DNA of 64,000 bases, from assembly GCA_965223115.1 (NCBI GenBank), contig OZ244982.1, forward strand, positions 992,001 to 1,056,000, given 5' to 3'. The position numbers and the translations under genes are program-made. The stretch is from CBDCUI01 sp965223115 (GTDB taxonomy: Bacteria > Pseudomonadota > Gammaproteobacteria > UBA4575). Within the stretch, counting starts at the first letter, position 1; each line of letters opens with the position of its first letter. Positions 17,683 through 25,977 of the stretch are shown here, piece by piece. The notes under the pieces are model-generated. The model searched no databases, was not told the origin of the DNA, and saw only the letters and a program-made list of their open reading frames with translations.

Positions 17683-18966
17683 TTATCCAAACATTTCTGC
17701 AGTCATGTTATTAAACCAGCTGTATGCATACTGAACCTCACGTTTGTGGGCTTCTGCAGATGCATCATCAGGTGTAAGACCTCCACCAATTTTCTCAATT
17801 GCAGAACGATCACCTGCAAGCCGATACACCGCAACCACTGAAATTCCATAATCGGGTGCAATTAAGCTATAACAGGCATTAGCGTATGAAGAAACACCGG
17901 GCTCTTTACCATTTAACAAACTAACTACGGCTGCAGCACAAACTTTGGCTTCTGTGCTCGCCGCATATCCTGACTTAGGCATTCCTGTAGCAATACTAGA
18001 GTCGCCAATGACATGAATATCTTTGTGTTGCTTTGATTCAAAAGTACCAAGATCAACGGGGCACCATCCTGAATCATCAGTCAAACCGGCATCATGAGCA
18101 ATTTGTGCAGCCTTTTGTGGAGGGATGATATTAGCTACGGCAACTTTATGATCATCAAAATCAGTACTAACTGTCATCGCTTTTGTATCAACTTTTTTGA
18201 CACCACCACCAGTATCAGCGCCTGCTACCCACTCAATCATTTCACCATATACATCTTTATAGCCTTTCATGAATAGGCCTTGCTTAGAGAACTTATCTTT
18301 GGCATCAAGAATTAGTACTTTAGACTTTGGTTTATGGTGCTTTAAATAGTGTGCAATTTGTGCGGCACGCTCATAGGGCCCTGGTGGGCAACGGAAAGGA
18401 TTTCCTGGGGGCGCTAACACGACCAAACCACCATCATCCATTTCTTCCAGTTGCTTTCTTAAAAGCATTGTTTGAGAGCCTGCAATCCATGAATGCGGCA
18501 TAACTTCTGAAGCAGCTTCATCATAACCTTCAATCGCACCCCATTTGAAAGAAATGCCAGGTGACATCACCAAACGATCATATTCCAGTGTAGTGCCGTC
18601 AGCTGTCGTTACTTTATGTGCTTCAGCATCTACAGCAGTAGCTTTATCTTGCACAAGCTTGATTCCATGATCTGCAAGATTGTCGTAACCAAATTTAATT
18701 GTAGAGATATCTCGGTCACCTCCAATCACTTCATTACTCATAAAGCAAGTATGATGATGTGCTTTGGGTTCAACTATCGTAACTTCAATCGATGAATCTG
18801 CCTTGGCAATATATTTAGCAGCAATGAGTCCACCAACACCGCCACCAACAACAACAACTTTATGTTTTGCAGCACTAGCAATATGTGGAAAACCTAGGCC
18901 AACTGAACTAACAGCTAAAGTACTGCCAGATACTTTTAAAAAATCTCTTCTTGTAAATTTTGACAT
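17683..18966 (-). CDS. fccB: Sulfide dehydrogenase (flavocytochrome c) flavoprotein subunit
   Basis: FAD-containing subunit of flavocytochrome c, which oxidises sulfide to elemental sulfur or polysulfide in the periplasm and passes electrons to the cytochrome subunit. At 427 residues it has full length. A twin-arginine signal (TRRDFLK, residues 5-11) precedes the FAD-binding GGGVGG at 41-46. The redox-active cysteine pair is present: one in HTCFMSN (Cys74) and one in GWCPVD in the C-terminal half. The segment IHVIGDSS is the second FAD contact, and the C-terminal FCSD domain ends AYSWFNNMTAEMFG. It lies 32 bp downstream of the dihaem cytochrome gene. Confidence 0.95.
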   Translation of the reverse strand: MSKFTRRDFLKVSGSTLAVSSVGLGFPHIASAAKHKVVVVGGGVGGLIAAKYIAKADSSIEVTIVEPKAHHHTCFMSNEVIGGDRDISTIKFGYDNLADHGIKLVQDKATAVDAEAHKVTTADGTTLEYDRLVMSPGISFKWGAIEGYDEAASEVMPHSWIAGSQTMLLRKQLEEMDDGGLVVLAPPGNPFRCPPGPYERAAQIAHYLKHHKPKSKVLILDAKDKFSKQGLFMKGYKDVYGEMIEWVAGADTGGGVKKVDTKAMTVSTDFDDHKVAVANIIPPQKAAQIAHDAGLTDDSGWCPVDLGTFESKQHKDIHVIGDSSIATGMPKSGYAASTEAKVCAAAVVSLLNGKEPGVSSYANACYSLIAPDYGISVVAVYRLAGDRSAIEKIGGGLTPDDASAEAHKREVQYAYSWFNNMTAEMFG

Positions 18967-18998
18967 TGTGATGCCTCCTTATAATTCTAGATATTTTT

Positions 18999-19664
18999 TT
19001 ATTTCTGGCTAGCATAGAACTGAATCAAATCAGCCACAGCTTGATCACCTTTAGCTTCATGAGCTTCCTGCATTTGCTTTTTCATCTTTTTAGGCATCTC
19101 TCGATCACCGCTAGCAAAATCCGCCATCGTGTATTCGAGATAAGGAATCCATTGTCCAGCTAAGACACCTGCATCATCTTCGGCAGAACTACCACCATCT
19201 TCATGACACTTTTCACAATGCGCTTCATGAAGTTTTGCACCTGATTTAGCTTGTGCAGCATCTGTTTCTTGCGGCTGTGCTTTGAATGGCAAATCGGCAA
19301 AATGTTTAGCAATAATTTTAATTTCTTCTTCTGAATAACCCTTCGCTATGCGATTCATTACAGTAGAAGTTCTTGCAAAATATTCTACATCTTCTAAGTC
19401 TGCGTCTGCTTCAATAATTTCATCTATTTTGTCTTCATCGTTATCGTATTTATAAGCTAACATTGCAGCAATAATATAAAGCTCAGACATTCCTGAAATA
19501 GTTGGTGTAGCAGGGCCCTGACTAATCCCTCCTGGTCCATGACAACCCAAACAAGTGTCAGATAGCATCGATGGGCTTGCAGTATCTTCAGCCCATACAG
19601 TATTCAAATAAAATAACGCAAACACACTACATAAAAGTGTTTGACGGATGAGTTTATATATCAT
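18999..19664 (-). CDS. fccA: Dihaem cytochrome c, FccA-like subunit of sulfide dehydrogenase
   Basis: Periplasmic c-type cytochrome that should accept electrons from FccB. The 221-residue protein has a signal peptide (residues 1-25, ending TVWAED) and two CxxCH haem motifs: CLGCHGPGG at 38-42 and CEKCHEDGG in the C-terminal half. Each half has its own Met-rich candidate ligand region, as in tandem cytochrome c4/FccA folds. Position directly upstream of fccB on the same strand supports the subunit assignment; a free dihaem cytochrome c4 is the alternative. Confidence 0.88.
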   Translation of the reverse strand: MIYKLIRQTLLCSVFALFYLNTVWAEDTASPSMLSDTCLGCHGPGGISQGPATPTISGMSELYIIAAMLAYKYDNDEDKIDEIIEADADLEDVEYFARTSTVMNRIAKGYSEEEIKIIAKHFADLPFKAQPQETDAAQAKSGAKLHEAHCEKCHEDGGSSAEDDAGVLAGQWIPYLEYTMADFASGDREMPKKMKKQMQEAHEAKGDQAVADLIQFYASQK

Positions 19665-19799
19665 AGTGTCCTCCGTGATGACTGGATTTATTCGTGCTTA
19701 TTAATATTCAATTATTTTTAAAATTAAATTTTGAATACAACTAATATCTAATTCTTTTTACTAAAGTTATATTATCATATTAAAGCATCAGCTCTTATA

Positions 19800-20333
19800 T
19801 TATTGTATTAAGGCTGCCGCTTCTTCAGGTTCCTCTGGAATTTCATGGGCAACACCTTTATGACAATCAATACAGGTTTTACCACGTGCATCAGCTTTTT
19901 TATGTTTTTTACGTGCAGATCGATCTTGTTCTTTTAAATCCATAGCAGCTATTGCGTGACAAGATTTACATTCTCGAGATTCTGTAGCTTTCATTCTATC
20001 CCACACGGCATTCGCCATTTGCCAGCGATGCTGTTCAAATTTTTCTTCACTATCTATTGTGCCAAGAATTTCGTGCCATACATCTTTTGCAGCACGAAGT
20101 TTTGCGTATAGCTTGGGTCCCATGTTATGAGGTACATGGCAATCTGAGCAATTTGCACGTACACCAGATATATTGGAATAGTGAACACTTTCCATCCACT
20201 CTTCTTTAACCCATTGCATAGAATGGCAAGAAGTACAGAATTCTGTCGAGTTTGTAGTTTCTAAGGTAATTGAAGCACCGACAGCAAATGCTGCACCAAT
20301 AAGCAACAATAAAATTATCATTATCAATTTCAT
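19800..20333 (-). CDS. NapC/NirT-type tetrahaem cytochrome c
   Basis: Membrane-anchored tetrahaem cytochrome that exchanges electrons between the quinone pool and periplasmic partners. The N-terminal membrane anchor covers residues 3-20. Four CxxCH motifs are visible: CTSCH (33-37), CSDCH, CKSCH and CIDCH, spread through the 177-residue chain as in NapC/NirT. The SVHYSN and CHVPHNMGPKLYAK segments are typical. It lies upstream of fccAB on the same strand with a 135-bp gap, so it could be expressed with them and carry sulfide-derived electrons into quinones (inference). It might instead serve a nitrate or nitrite reductase encoded elsewhere. Confidence 0.93.
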   Translation of the reverse strand: MKLIMIILLLLIGAAFAVGASITLETTNSTEFCTSCHSMQWVKEEWMESVHYSNISGVRANCSDCHVPHNMGPKLYAKLRAAKDVWHEILGTIDSEEKFEQHRWQMANAVWDRMKATESRECKSCHAIAAMDLKEQDRSARKKHKKADARGKTCIDCHKGVAHEIPEEPEEAAALIQ

Positions 20334-20802
20334 GAAACTTTCCAGGATGTAAGTATATAGAACAAAAATCTAGAATATATTAATGTGTAAAGCAGTAGAC
20401 TTATGCCAATTTCGAAAATTTTTTAAAGGCTCTAAGCCGTAAAACAGCTTCACATTGTGCCATTGCATACCGTACTTACCAAGCTTTACTCACGTCATAA
20501 ATTGCAACTAGCTGATTTAGAGCAGAAAAAGTGATCATGAAATAAATCTATTGTCTTTCTTTGAGCTGCTTTACAATAGCTAAATAACCCATAAATCATT
20601 AGGATATATATTTATAGTTACATTAATAACAAGAATAAATACATTAACTATAAACTGTAACTATATAATAAATATATAAATATTAACTATCTATATAAAA
20701 AATAAAAGAATTGAATTAGTACTTGATAATATAATAATATATTGTCAAGGCTAATGTGCAAATTGTATAAAACAGAATAAACAATAACTCAATGGCGAGA
20801 GA
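20334..20802. other. Divergent regulatory gap between cytochrome and Met-rich gene clusters
   Basis: About 470 bp without a gene, very AT-rich in its right half. It separates the minus-strand cytochrome/fcc genes from the plus-strand Met-rich cluster, so both promoters should be here. An imperfect inverted repeat (20723-20748, 11 of 13 positions paired) overlaps a candidate -35 box. Confidence 0.5.
20742..20771 (+). promoter_or_regulatory. Candidate promoter of the Met-rich/DUF302 gene
   Basis: TTGTCA at 20742-20747 and a TATAAA-like -10 at 20766-20771, 18 bp apart, about 30 bp before the ATG at 20803. The -35 box sits in the right arm of an inverted repeat (20723-20748), which would suit an operator. 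Confidence 0.35.
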
Positions 20803-22146
20803 ATGAAATTAAAGGCTCTTTTATTATTCGTGGTAGGACTTGGTGTTTGGTTATTGGCAACTAACTATCAAGTTGTATATTCAAAGTTAATTTCTTTTAA
20901 AGCATCCAATGAGGCAGATACAGCTGTTGAGATTATAGCCAGTAATGCTCAAATAACTGATAACGAAGAGATTTCTTCTCAAGAAATTTCTCATGAAAAT
21001 ACTCATCAGGAAGAAGAAACAAATACAGCTACAGAACAAGTAATTGTCTCAGATGATGTGCAAGATAATATTCAAGCTGAAGAAGAAGCTGCACACGAAG
21101 ACTTGGATATAAGCGGTGATACTAAAGAAGAAGAAGCAACAGAAGGGCTGCTGGCCGCTGAAAGTACAGCAATTGAATCAACAATTGATCCTGACCCAAC
21201 CACAGATGATCTTGAGCCAACTACAGAGACCCCTAAAACGGCAGAAGCTACGGCTCCTAGTAGCCCATCTCAAAATGTTTCTCCTATGTATAACTACAAT
21301 GCATGGATGCCGCCCATGCAAAGTAGCGCGATTAATTCTTGGGCAAACCCAATGTACTCTATGATGATGCCTATGATGAGTATGATGGGTGCCATGATGA
21401 ATCCATATATATATATGAACCCTATGACCATGATGAATTATCCTACTACTGCTATGACTCACCCGCAGAATATGGATGCTATGATGAGATCAATGAATCC
21501 ACAGCTTATGTTCAGTATGTTTGGCCAACCAAGTGCTGAATACAAAGAAGGCGAAACTCCAGACAAACTTCCTGTAGTCACCATTCCAGGTTTTCCTACG
21601 CAGATATACCAAAATTGGCCTAAAAATAAAGTTTCACCTGGTGTATCACGTGAAGCTAAAAAGAATGCATTTCAAACTGCCATGGCAATGAGCCCATTGT
21701 CTATGCGCGACATGATCAGCATCATGGCGGATAAAGTTCCTGTGGAAGAGGGCGTGTCATGGGATGACGCTGTAGAAGCCATGAAATTACGTGCCAATGA
21801 AGTTAACTTTAAGTTTGTAGGCTCAAGCCCTCTTTGGAAACAGATTGAAGCTGAAACCGAACAGCCTTCGGCAAAAGTTGAAATGTTTCGATTTTGCGAT
21901 GCCCGAATGGCACGCAAGATATTAGATGAAGTACCTGAATTTATTGTGTTTTTGCCATGTAAAATTGCATTAATCGAAGATGGAGACGGCAAACTCTGGG
22001 TGATGACTTTGGATTGGGATGTTAGTTGGTTGGATTACACGCAAAACTCGAATAGTCATCTAAGTAAGGATATTCGTGAGAATGCACAGCGAATTAGGGA
22101 AAATATCCATTACATCATGGAAGGCGCAGCTACTGGTGACTTTTAA
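20803..22146 (+). CDS. Membrane-anchored Met-rich protein with C-terminal DUF302 domain
   Basis: A 447-residue exported protein. Residues 4-24 form a membrane anchor or uncleaved signal. Residues about 30-155 are an acidic, Glu/Thr/Ser-rich low-complexity linker. Residues about 160-240 are extremely Met-, Asn- and Pro-rich (for example MYSMMMPMMSMMGAMMNP). The last 150 residues are a DUF302 domain, with the pairs FRFCDARMARKILD and EFIVFLPCKIAL; the two cysteines are candidates for redox or sulfur chemistry. DUF302 proteins are frequent in sulfur-oxidising bacteria, but the biochemical role is not established as far as I know. It is the first of four consecutive Met-rich genes and is encoded opposite the fcc cluster. 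The Met-rich block gives a distinct composition compared with neighbours. Confidence 0.85.
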   Translation: MKLKALLLFVVGLGVWLLATNYQVVYSKLISFKASNEADTAVEIIASNAQITDNEEISSQEISHENTHQEEETNTATEQVIVSDDVQDNIQAEEEAAHEDLDISGDTKEEEATEGLLAAESTAIESTIDPDPTTDDLEPTTETPKTAEATAPSSPSQNVSPMYNYNAWMPPMQSSAINSWANPMYSMMMPMMSMMGAMMNPYIYMNPMTMMNYPTTAMTHPQNMDAMMRSMNPQLMFSMFGQPSAEYKEGETPDKLPVVTIPGFPTQIYQNWPKNKVSPGVSREAKKNAFQTAMAMSPLSMRDMISIMADKVPVEEGVSWDDAVEAMKLRANEVNFKFVGSSPLWKQIEAETEQPSAKVEMFRFCDARMARKILDEVPEFIVFLPCKIALIEDGDGKLWVMTLDWDVSWLDYTQNSNSHLSKDIRENAQRIRENIHYIMEGAATGDF

Positions 22147-22200
22147 TTTTAGTATATAAATTTTTGAAAAAAATTTTTTAAGTATAAGTGGAGAGAAATA

Positions 22201-22809
22201 ATGACAGTTAAAAATAGAATAGCTCTATGGGTTACTGTAGCAGGATATTTACTCATAGCGACTTTCACAAGCATTCAAGCTGAAGAAAAGTCAAACGTTA
22301 ATCCATCATATCTAAACTGGGGACAGATGAGCCCAGCCATGCAAAAATCTATGGACCCCAAAGTAATGAATAATGTAATGGCTATGATGATGCAACCTGA
22401 AAAGATGATGTCTATAGAGTATTGCGCTGAATGCCATGAAGACAAAGACGTAGCCCGCTATCAAAAAGACTTTGGCCCAATGATGGAAGCCATGAAACCA
22501 ATGATGGCAATGATGAACCCAATGATGAGCATGATGAGCCCTATGATGTACCCAGCGATGGGCATGATGAATCCAATGATGGGCATGATGAGTCCTATGA
22601 TGTACCCAGCGATGGGCATGATGAGCCCTATGATGAATCCAATGATGGACATGAGTGGAGCTATGACGAGTCCCATGATGGGTATGGTGAATCCTATGAT
22701 AGGACCAATGATGAATCCTGCTGGAATGATGGATCCAAAACAATACGAGCAGTGGTTTAATCAGTGGAGTGAGAGCATGAAGAATTGGACACCACAACCG
22801 CAAAATTAG
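22201..22809 (+). CDS. Secreted Met-rich protein with one c-type haem motif
   Basis: A 202-residue protein that I cannot assign to a named family. It has a signal peptide (residues 1-27, ending SIQAEE). A single CxxCH motif, CAECH at 75-79, would bind one haem c. Residues 85-180 are built from MMNPMM, MMSPMM and MMYPAMGMM units; an 18-residue unit is repeated (DNA direct repeat of 54-bp offset from 22531). The C-terminus carries a motif, DPKQYEQWFNQWSESMKN, that is almost identical in the next gene. It starts 54 bp after the DUF302 gene with a GGAGAG Shine-Dalgarno. The many Met side chains could ligate haem iron or copper, or bind sulfur chains. Location within a sulfur cluster supports the last idea, which remains inference. 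Confidence 0.82.
   Translation: MTVKNRIALWVTVAGYLLIATFTSIQAEEKSNVNPSYLNWGQMSPAMQKSMDPKVMNNVMAMMMQPEKMMSIEYCAECHEDKDVARYQKDFGPMMEAMKPMMAMMNPMMSMMSPMMYPAMGMMNPMMGMMSPMMYPAMGMMSPMMNPMMDMSGAMTSPMMGMVNPMIGPMMNPAGMMDPKQYEQWFNQWSESMKNWTPQPQN
22531..22638 (+). repeat. 54-bp in-gene direct repeat in a Met-rich gene
   Basis: The segments starting at 22531 and 22585 are nearly identical and each encodes an 18-residue unit starting MMSPMMYPAMGMM. Such units can expand or contract by slippage. Confidence 0.7.
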
Positions 22810-22933
22810 TCTAAATAATAATCATGCAACTTGAAGTTACGCTTATTTCATACTTTAGAATTTGTTCAATGTAACTTTGAACATCCAATGAATGTAATTA
22901 CTTTTAAATTTAATAAATAAAGAGAGTGTTAAT

Positions 22934-23425
22934 ATGTTATCGCTACAAAAATTGATCCGATTATTTGTGATCACAAGCTGTCTTTTTATAGGTGGAATTA
23001 CCAGCACACAGGCAGAAAATACGAATAACCAAGGCACCTTTCCTTTCTGGGGCCAAAATCAATACCATGGCATGGGTGGAGCTCACCCTATGTTCAATCC
23101 AGCTATGTGGATGAACCCCATGACATGGATGAACCCTGGAAATTATATGAGCTTGATGAATCCTACGGTCTGGATGAATCCTGGCAACTACATGCAAATG
23201 ATGAATCCTATGGCTTATATGAACATGATGTATCCAATGATGGGCATGATGGGCCCTATGATGAGCCCTATGGGTGGTATGGGCATGCCCGGGATGGGAA
23301 TGTATGGAGGGAACCCAATGAGTCAAATGCCTGGTGGGCAAATGATGGATCCCAAGCAATATGAGCAGTGGTTTAGTCAGTGGTCTGAAATGATGAAAAA
23401 TTTTACACCACAACCACAGCAGTAG
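22934..23425 (+). CDS. Secreted Met/Asn/Trp-rich protein
   Basis: A 163-residue exported protein with a signal peptide (about residues 1-27, ending TQAEN). The mature part is a series of MNP-centred units, such as WMNPMTWMNPGNYM, then WMNPGNYMQMMNP, then a Met-Gly run. The C-terminus DPKQYEQWFSQWSEMMKN matches that of the previous gene. There is no cysteine in the mature protein apart from none seen in the repeats, so there is no haem site. The start ATG is preceded by AAAGAGAG. The regular spacing of aromatic residues, Asn and Met recalls structural coat proteins such as sulfur globule proteins in composition logic, not in sequence; this is inference. Confidence 0.8.
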   Translation: MLSLQKLIRLFVITSCLFIGGITSTQAENTNNQGTFPFWGQNQYHGMGGAHPMFNPAMWMNPMTWMNPGNYMSLMNPTVWMNPGNYMQMMNPMAYMNMMYPMMGMMGPMMSPMGGMGMPGMGMYGGNPMSQMPGGQMMDPKQYEQWFSQWSEMMKNFTPQPQQ

Positions 23426-23462
23426 TTCACTAAAATCAATACATAAACTAATTCTCTGAATA

Positions 23463-23487
23463 CCAGCAGTATAAAAAGTAGTGCTGG
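23463..23487 (+). terminator. Candidate hairpin after the third Met-rich gene
   Basis: CCAGCA (23463-23468) pairs with TGCTGG (23482-23487), with a TA/TA continuation inside. Only a short CTTTC tract follows, so it may be a weak terminator or an mRNA-stabilising hairpin. Confidence 0.4.
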
Positions 23488-23562
23488 CTTTCAGGGAAGA
23501 TTAAAACCTAAAATAAAACTGTTGAATTAATAAATATACTTATAAATTTATAGTTTGCTGAC

Positions 23563-24081
23563 ATGATCAAACTTCTAAAACAAGCCTTATATACACTTCC
23601 ACTCATTGTTCTTATTGGTCTCATGGTAGCTATAGCTATACCCTTTGCAGTTGAACTAAAAAATAGACTCACGGAAAGAAATGAAGGAGATAACGTAGAA
23701 ATTGCCGACATGAATCTAGTAAATAGAGGCAGTACAACCACCACAGGAGCATTATTGCCACCATGGGAGCTTCCTTCATCCTCCAATCGGCAGCAACATG
23801 ATTATTCTATGCTAGAACCATTTTCCAATGACAATATGTTCATTAGTACGAATCAAGCTATGTACCCACTAGATTGGGCACATATGATGACAAATATGAT
23901 GTATCAAATGATGGTAATGCCCATGCAAATGATGGTACCTATGGCAAATTATGGGTATATCGCAAATCCTCTCATGTTGAAACCCGCAATGCCAATTAAC
24001 CCATATCAAACACCAATGAAGCCTGAAGAATATGAAAAGTGGTACAACCAACAGCAACAAAAAAATAAAGGTAGTAATTGA
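23563..24081 (+). CDS. Membrane-anchored Met-rich protein
   Basis: A 172-residue protein of unknown function. Residues 9-27 form a membrane anchor (LPLIVLIGLMVAIAIPFAV) followed by charged residues, then a Ser/Pro linker and a Met-rich segment at about 105-130 (HMMTNMMYQMMVMPMQMM). The end, KPEEYEKWYNQQQQKN, is a diverged version of the DPKQYEQWF tag in the two genes before it. It is the last of the plus-strand Met-rich run. The series anchored/secreted/secreted/anchored suggests proteins working at the periplasmic face of the membrane (inference). Confidence 0.78.
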   Translation: MIKLLKQALYTLPLIVLIGLMVAIAIPFAVELKNRLTERNEGDNVEIADMNLVNRGSTTTTGALLPPWELPSSSNRQQHDYSMLEPFSNDNMFISTNQAMYPLDWAHMMTNMMYQMMVMPMQMMVPMANYGYIANPLMLKPAMPINPYQTPMKPEEYEKWYNQQQQKNKGSN

Positions 24082-24098
24082 AACACTAATATACGAAA

Positions 24099-24131
24099 TG
24101 AAACACTGTAATTTAAAAATTACTTGTTTCA
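24099..24131 (+). terminator. Candidate hairpin downstream of the Met-rich run
   Basis: An AT-rich near-perfect stem: TGAAAC and GTAATTT on the left pair with AAATTAC and GTTTCA on the right, with small internal mismatches. There is no clear T-run after it, so termination is uncertain. Confidence 0.35.
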
Positions 24132-24225
24132 GACAGCTATATAGCTAACAGACATTTATAAAATTGCTCTTTCCTTTAAATAAGTCACATTAGAAATATA
24201 CGTTTGTGTAATTACTCATGAGCAT

Positions 24226-24234
24226 TGGTATAAT
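24226..24234 (+). promoter_or_regulatory. Extended -10 promoter element upstream of the YeeE/YedE gene
   Basis: TGGTATAAT is a perfect extended -10 (TGn plus TATAAT) 43 bp before the start codon at 24277. The -35 region is poor, as expected for extended -10 promoters. Confidence 0.5.
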
Positions 24235-24276
24235 CCGCAGCCTTTAAAATATAGATTTACTTAAGAATAGATTCAT

Positions 24277-25422
24277 ATGGAAGAACTATCAAACCTACAC
24301 TTAGTAGCCCTATTAGGCTTTGTAATTGCTTTTATATTTGGCTTTGTAGGCAATAAAACACATTTTTGCTCCATGGGTGCTATAAGTGATGTAGTAAACA
24401 TGGGCGCTAAAGGACGTTTGGGTGCATGGTTCTTAGCCATTGGGATTGCTATTTTAGGTGCACAATTTCTTTTCATACGTGGTCTTGTCGATTTAAACGC
24501 TTCCGTTTATTTATCACCAAACTTATACCTACTCAGTTACATCCTTGGTGGAACCCTGTTTGGCATCGGTATGACACTTGCTGCAGGTTGTGGTCAACGC
24601 AATTTAGTCAGAGTTGGTGGCGGTAATTTAAAAGCTCTTGTAGTAGTGCTTGTGCTTGGTATAACTGCGTATATGACAATGCGAGGAATTCTCGCCATTG
24701 TCCGAATTGATTGGATTTATGCCGCAAACGTAGACCTAACTAGCTACAGTATAAATGACCAAAGTATATTTAGTTATATAGGTGCGTTGCTCAGCTTAGA
24801 AGATACAGACTGGTTAAGAAAAATCGGAACATTTGTAATTGCTTTTGGTTTTATCACCTATGCATTTATACATAAAGAATTTAGAAGTAGCTTTGATAAT
24901 ATTCTTGCAGGCTTCGTTATTGGTACTTGCATAATCGCAGCTTGGTATGTAACAGGCTATATAGGACAAGATGACTTTGACCCTGTCACTCCTCAAGGTA
25001 TGGCGTTTATTGGGCCTACTGGAAACACGATTAGCTATCTAATGACTTTTACTGGGGCTGAAATCAATTTTGGAATTGCTGTGGCATTTGGCATGATTGT
25101 AGGTTCTTTTATTTATGCAGTGATTTCTGGAAACTTTAGAATCGAAACCTTTAGTAATAAATCAGAAATGGTAAGTCATCTGATTGGGGCAGTGCTTATG
25201 GGTTTTGGTGGCGTGCTTTCATTTGGTTGCACTATAGGGCAGGGAGTTACAGGAATGTCTACACTTGCCATGGGCTCAATCTTAACATTAATTTTTATAA
25301 TCTTTGGAAGCGCGTTGACAATGAAGGTTCAATACCACATGTTAGATGAAAAGAGCTTTATAAGTTCTCTGCTTACTGCGCTTGGCGAATTACTAGTGCC
25401 ATGGAAAAAACAAGTTGCTTAA
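24277..25422 (+). CDS. YeeE/YedE family sulfur compound transporter
   Basis: Inner-membrane protein (381 residues, about 9-10 hydrophobic segments) of the YeeE/YedE family, which imports thiosulfate or moves sulfur groups across the membrane through conserved cysteines. The three family cysteines are visible: NKTHFCSMG near residue 30, AAGCGQRNLVR near 105, and SFGCTIGQGVTG near 315. These form the substrate relay in characterised members. It starts 195 bp after the Met-rich run with its own promoter element and is followed by a cytochrome gene. The context of fcc and sox genes supports handling of reduced sulfur rather than assimilation. Confidence 0.9.
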   Translation: MEELSNLHLVALLGFVIAFIFGFVGNKTHFCSMGAISDVVNMGAKGRLGAWFLAIGIAILGAQFLFIRGLVDLNASVYLSPNLYLLSYILGGTLFGIGMTLAAGCGQRNLVRVGGGNLKALVVVLVLGITAYMTMRGILAIVRIDWIYAANVDLTSYSINDQSIFSYIGALLSLEDTDWLRKIGTFVIAFGFITYAFIHKEFRSSFDNILAGFVIGTCIIAAWYVTGYIGQDDFDPVTPQGMAFIGPTGNTISYLMTFTGAEINFGIAVAFGMIVGSFIYAVISGNFRIETFSNKSEMVSHLIGAVLMGFGGVLSFGCTIGQGVTGMSTLAMGSILTLIFIIFGSALTMKVQYHMLDEKSFISSLLTALGELLVPWKKQVA

Positions 25423-25477
25423 TACTTACAAACCAAATCAACGATCGATCTATTTTGGTTCATACGGGAATATACAT

Positions 25478-25909
25478 ATGCAGATAAAACTAACACTTCC
25501 TATTTATACTGTAATTTTATTTTTAGTAATCATTGCAACACCTTCTATTGTATTTTCAACTCAAGAAGATCCTATTACTAATGGTGCAGAAACTTTCAAA
25601 GAAAAATGTGCCTCATGTCATGGGGAAGATGCACAAGGTAAAGAAGCTGCTTCTGTTGGTTTAAAAATAGATACACCAAATTTAAGAAAAATCTCTGCAA
25701 GAAATAATGGTCAATTTCCAATATCAAGAATATATGCAATTATTGATGGCAGAGAAGTTTTAAGAGAGCACGGCACAAGAGCTATGCCTGCCTGGGGTGG
25801 CTTATTTTTATCAGAAACTATTTGGGAAGGTTGTAGTCAAGTAGATGAGATAATTGTGCGCGGTAGAATTATGGAGTTAATGCTATATCTCGATTCCATT
25901 CAGGAATAA
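25478..25909 (+). CDS. Monohaem cytochrome c
   Basis: Small periplasmic electron carrier with a single CASCHGEDAQGKE haem motif and a C-terminal region containing MPAWGG, where the Met is the probable axial ligand. I place the start at ATG 25478 (MQIKLTLPIYTVILFLV), which gives a proper signal peptide; the frame is open upstream to TTG 25415 but that would add a hydrophilic extension before the signal. The protein has 143 residues. It probably receives electrons from sulfur oxidation. It converges on soxZ. Confidence 0.88.
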   Translation: MQIKLTLPIYTVILFLVIIATPSIVFSTQEDPITNGAETFKEKCASCHGEDAQGKEAASVGLKIDTPNLRKISARNNGQFPISRIYAIIDGREVLREHGTRAMPAWGGLFLSETIWEGCSQVDEIIVRGRIMELMLYLDSIQE

Positions 25910-25977
25910 CATTAACTACTTGTCATACAAGTTTTGCTTAAAAGATTGCGAATTATTTAAATTCTTACCATGCGAGG

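Noticed and set aside
22312..23413. His-rich minus-strand frames with HHTHHG and HHRAHH runs
   Set aside because: They are the reverse complement of ATG-rich Met codons (CAT = His) and have no start signals.
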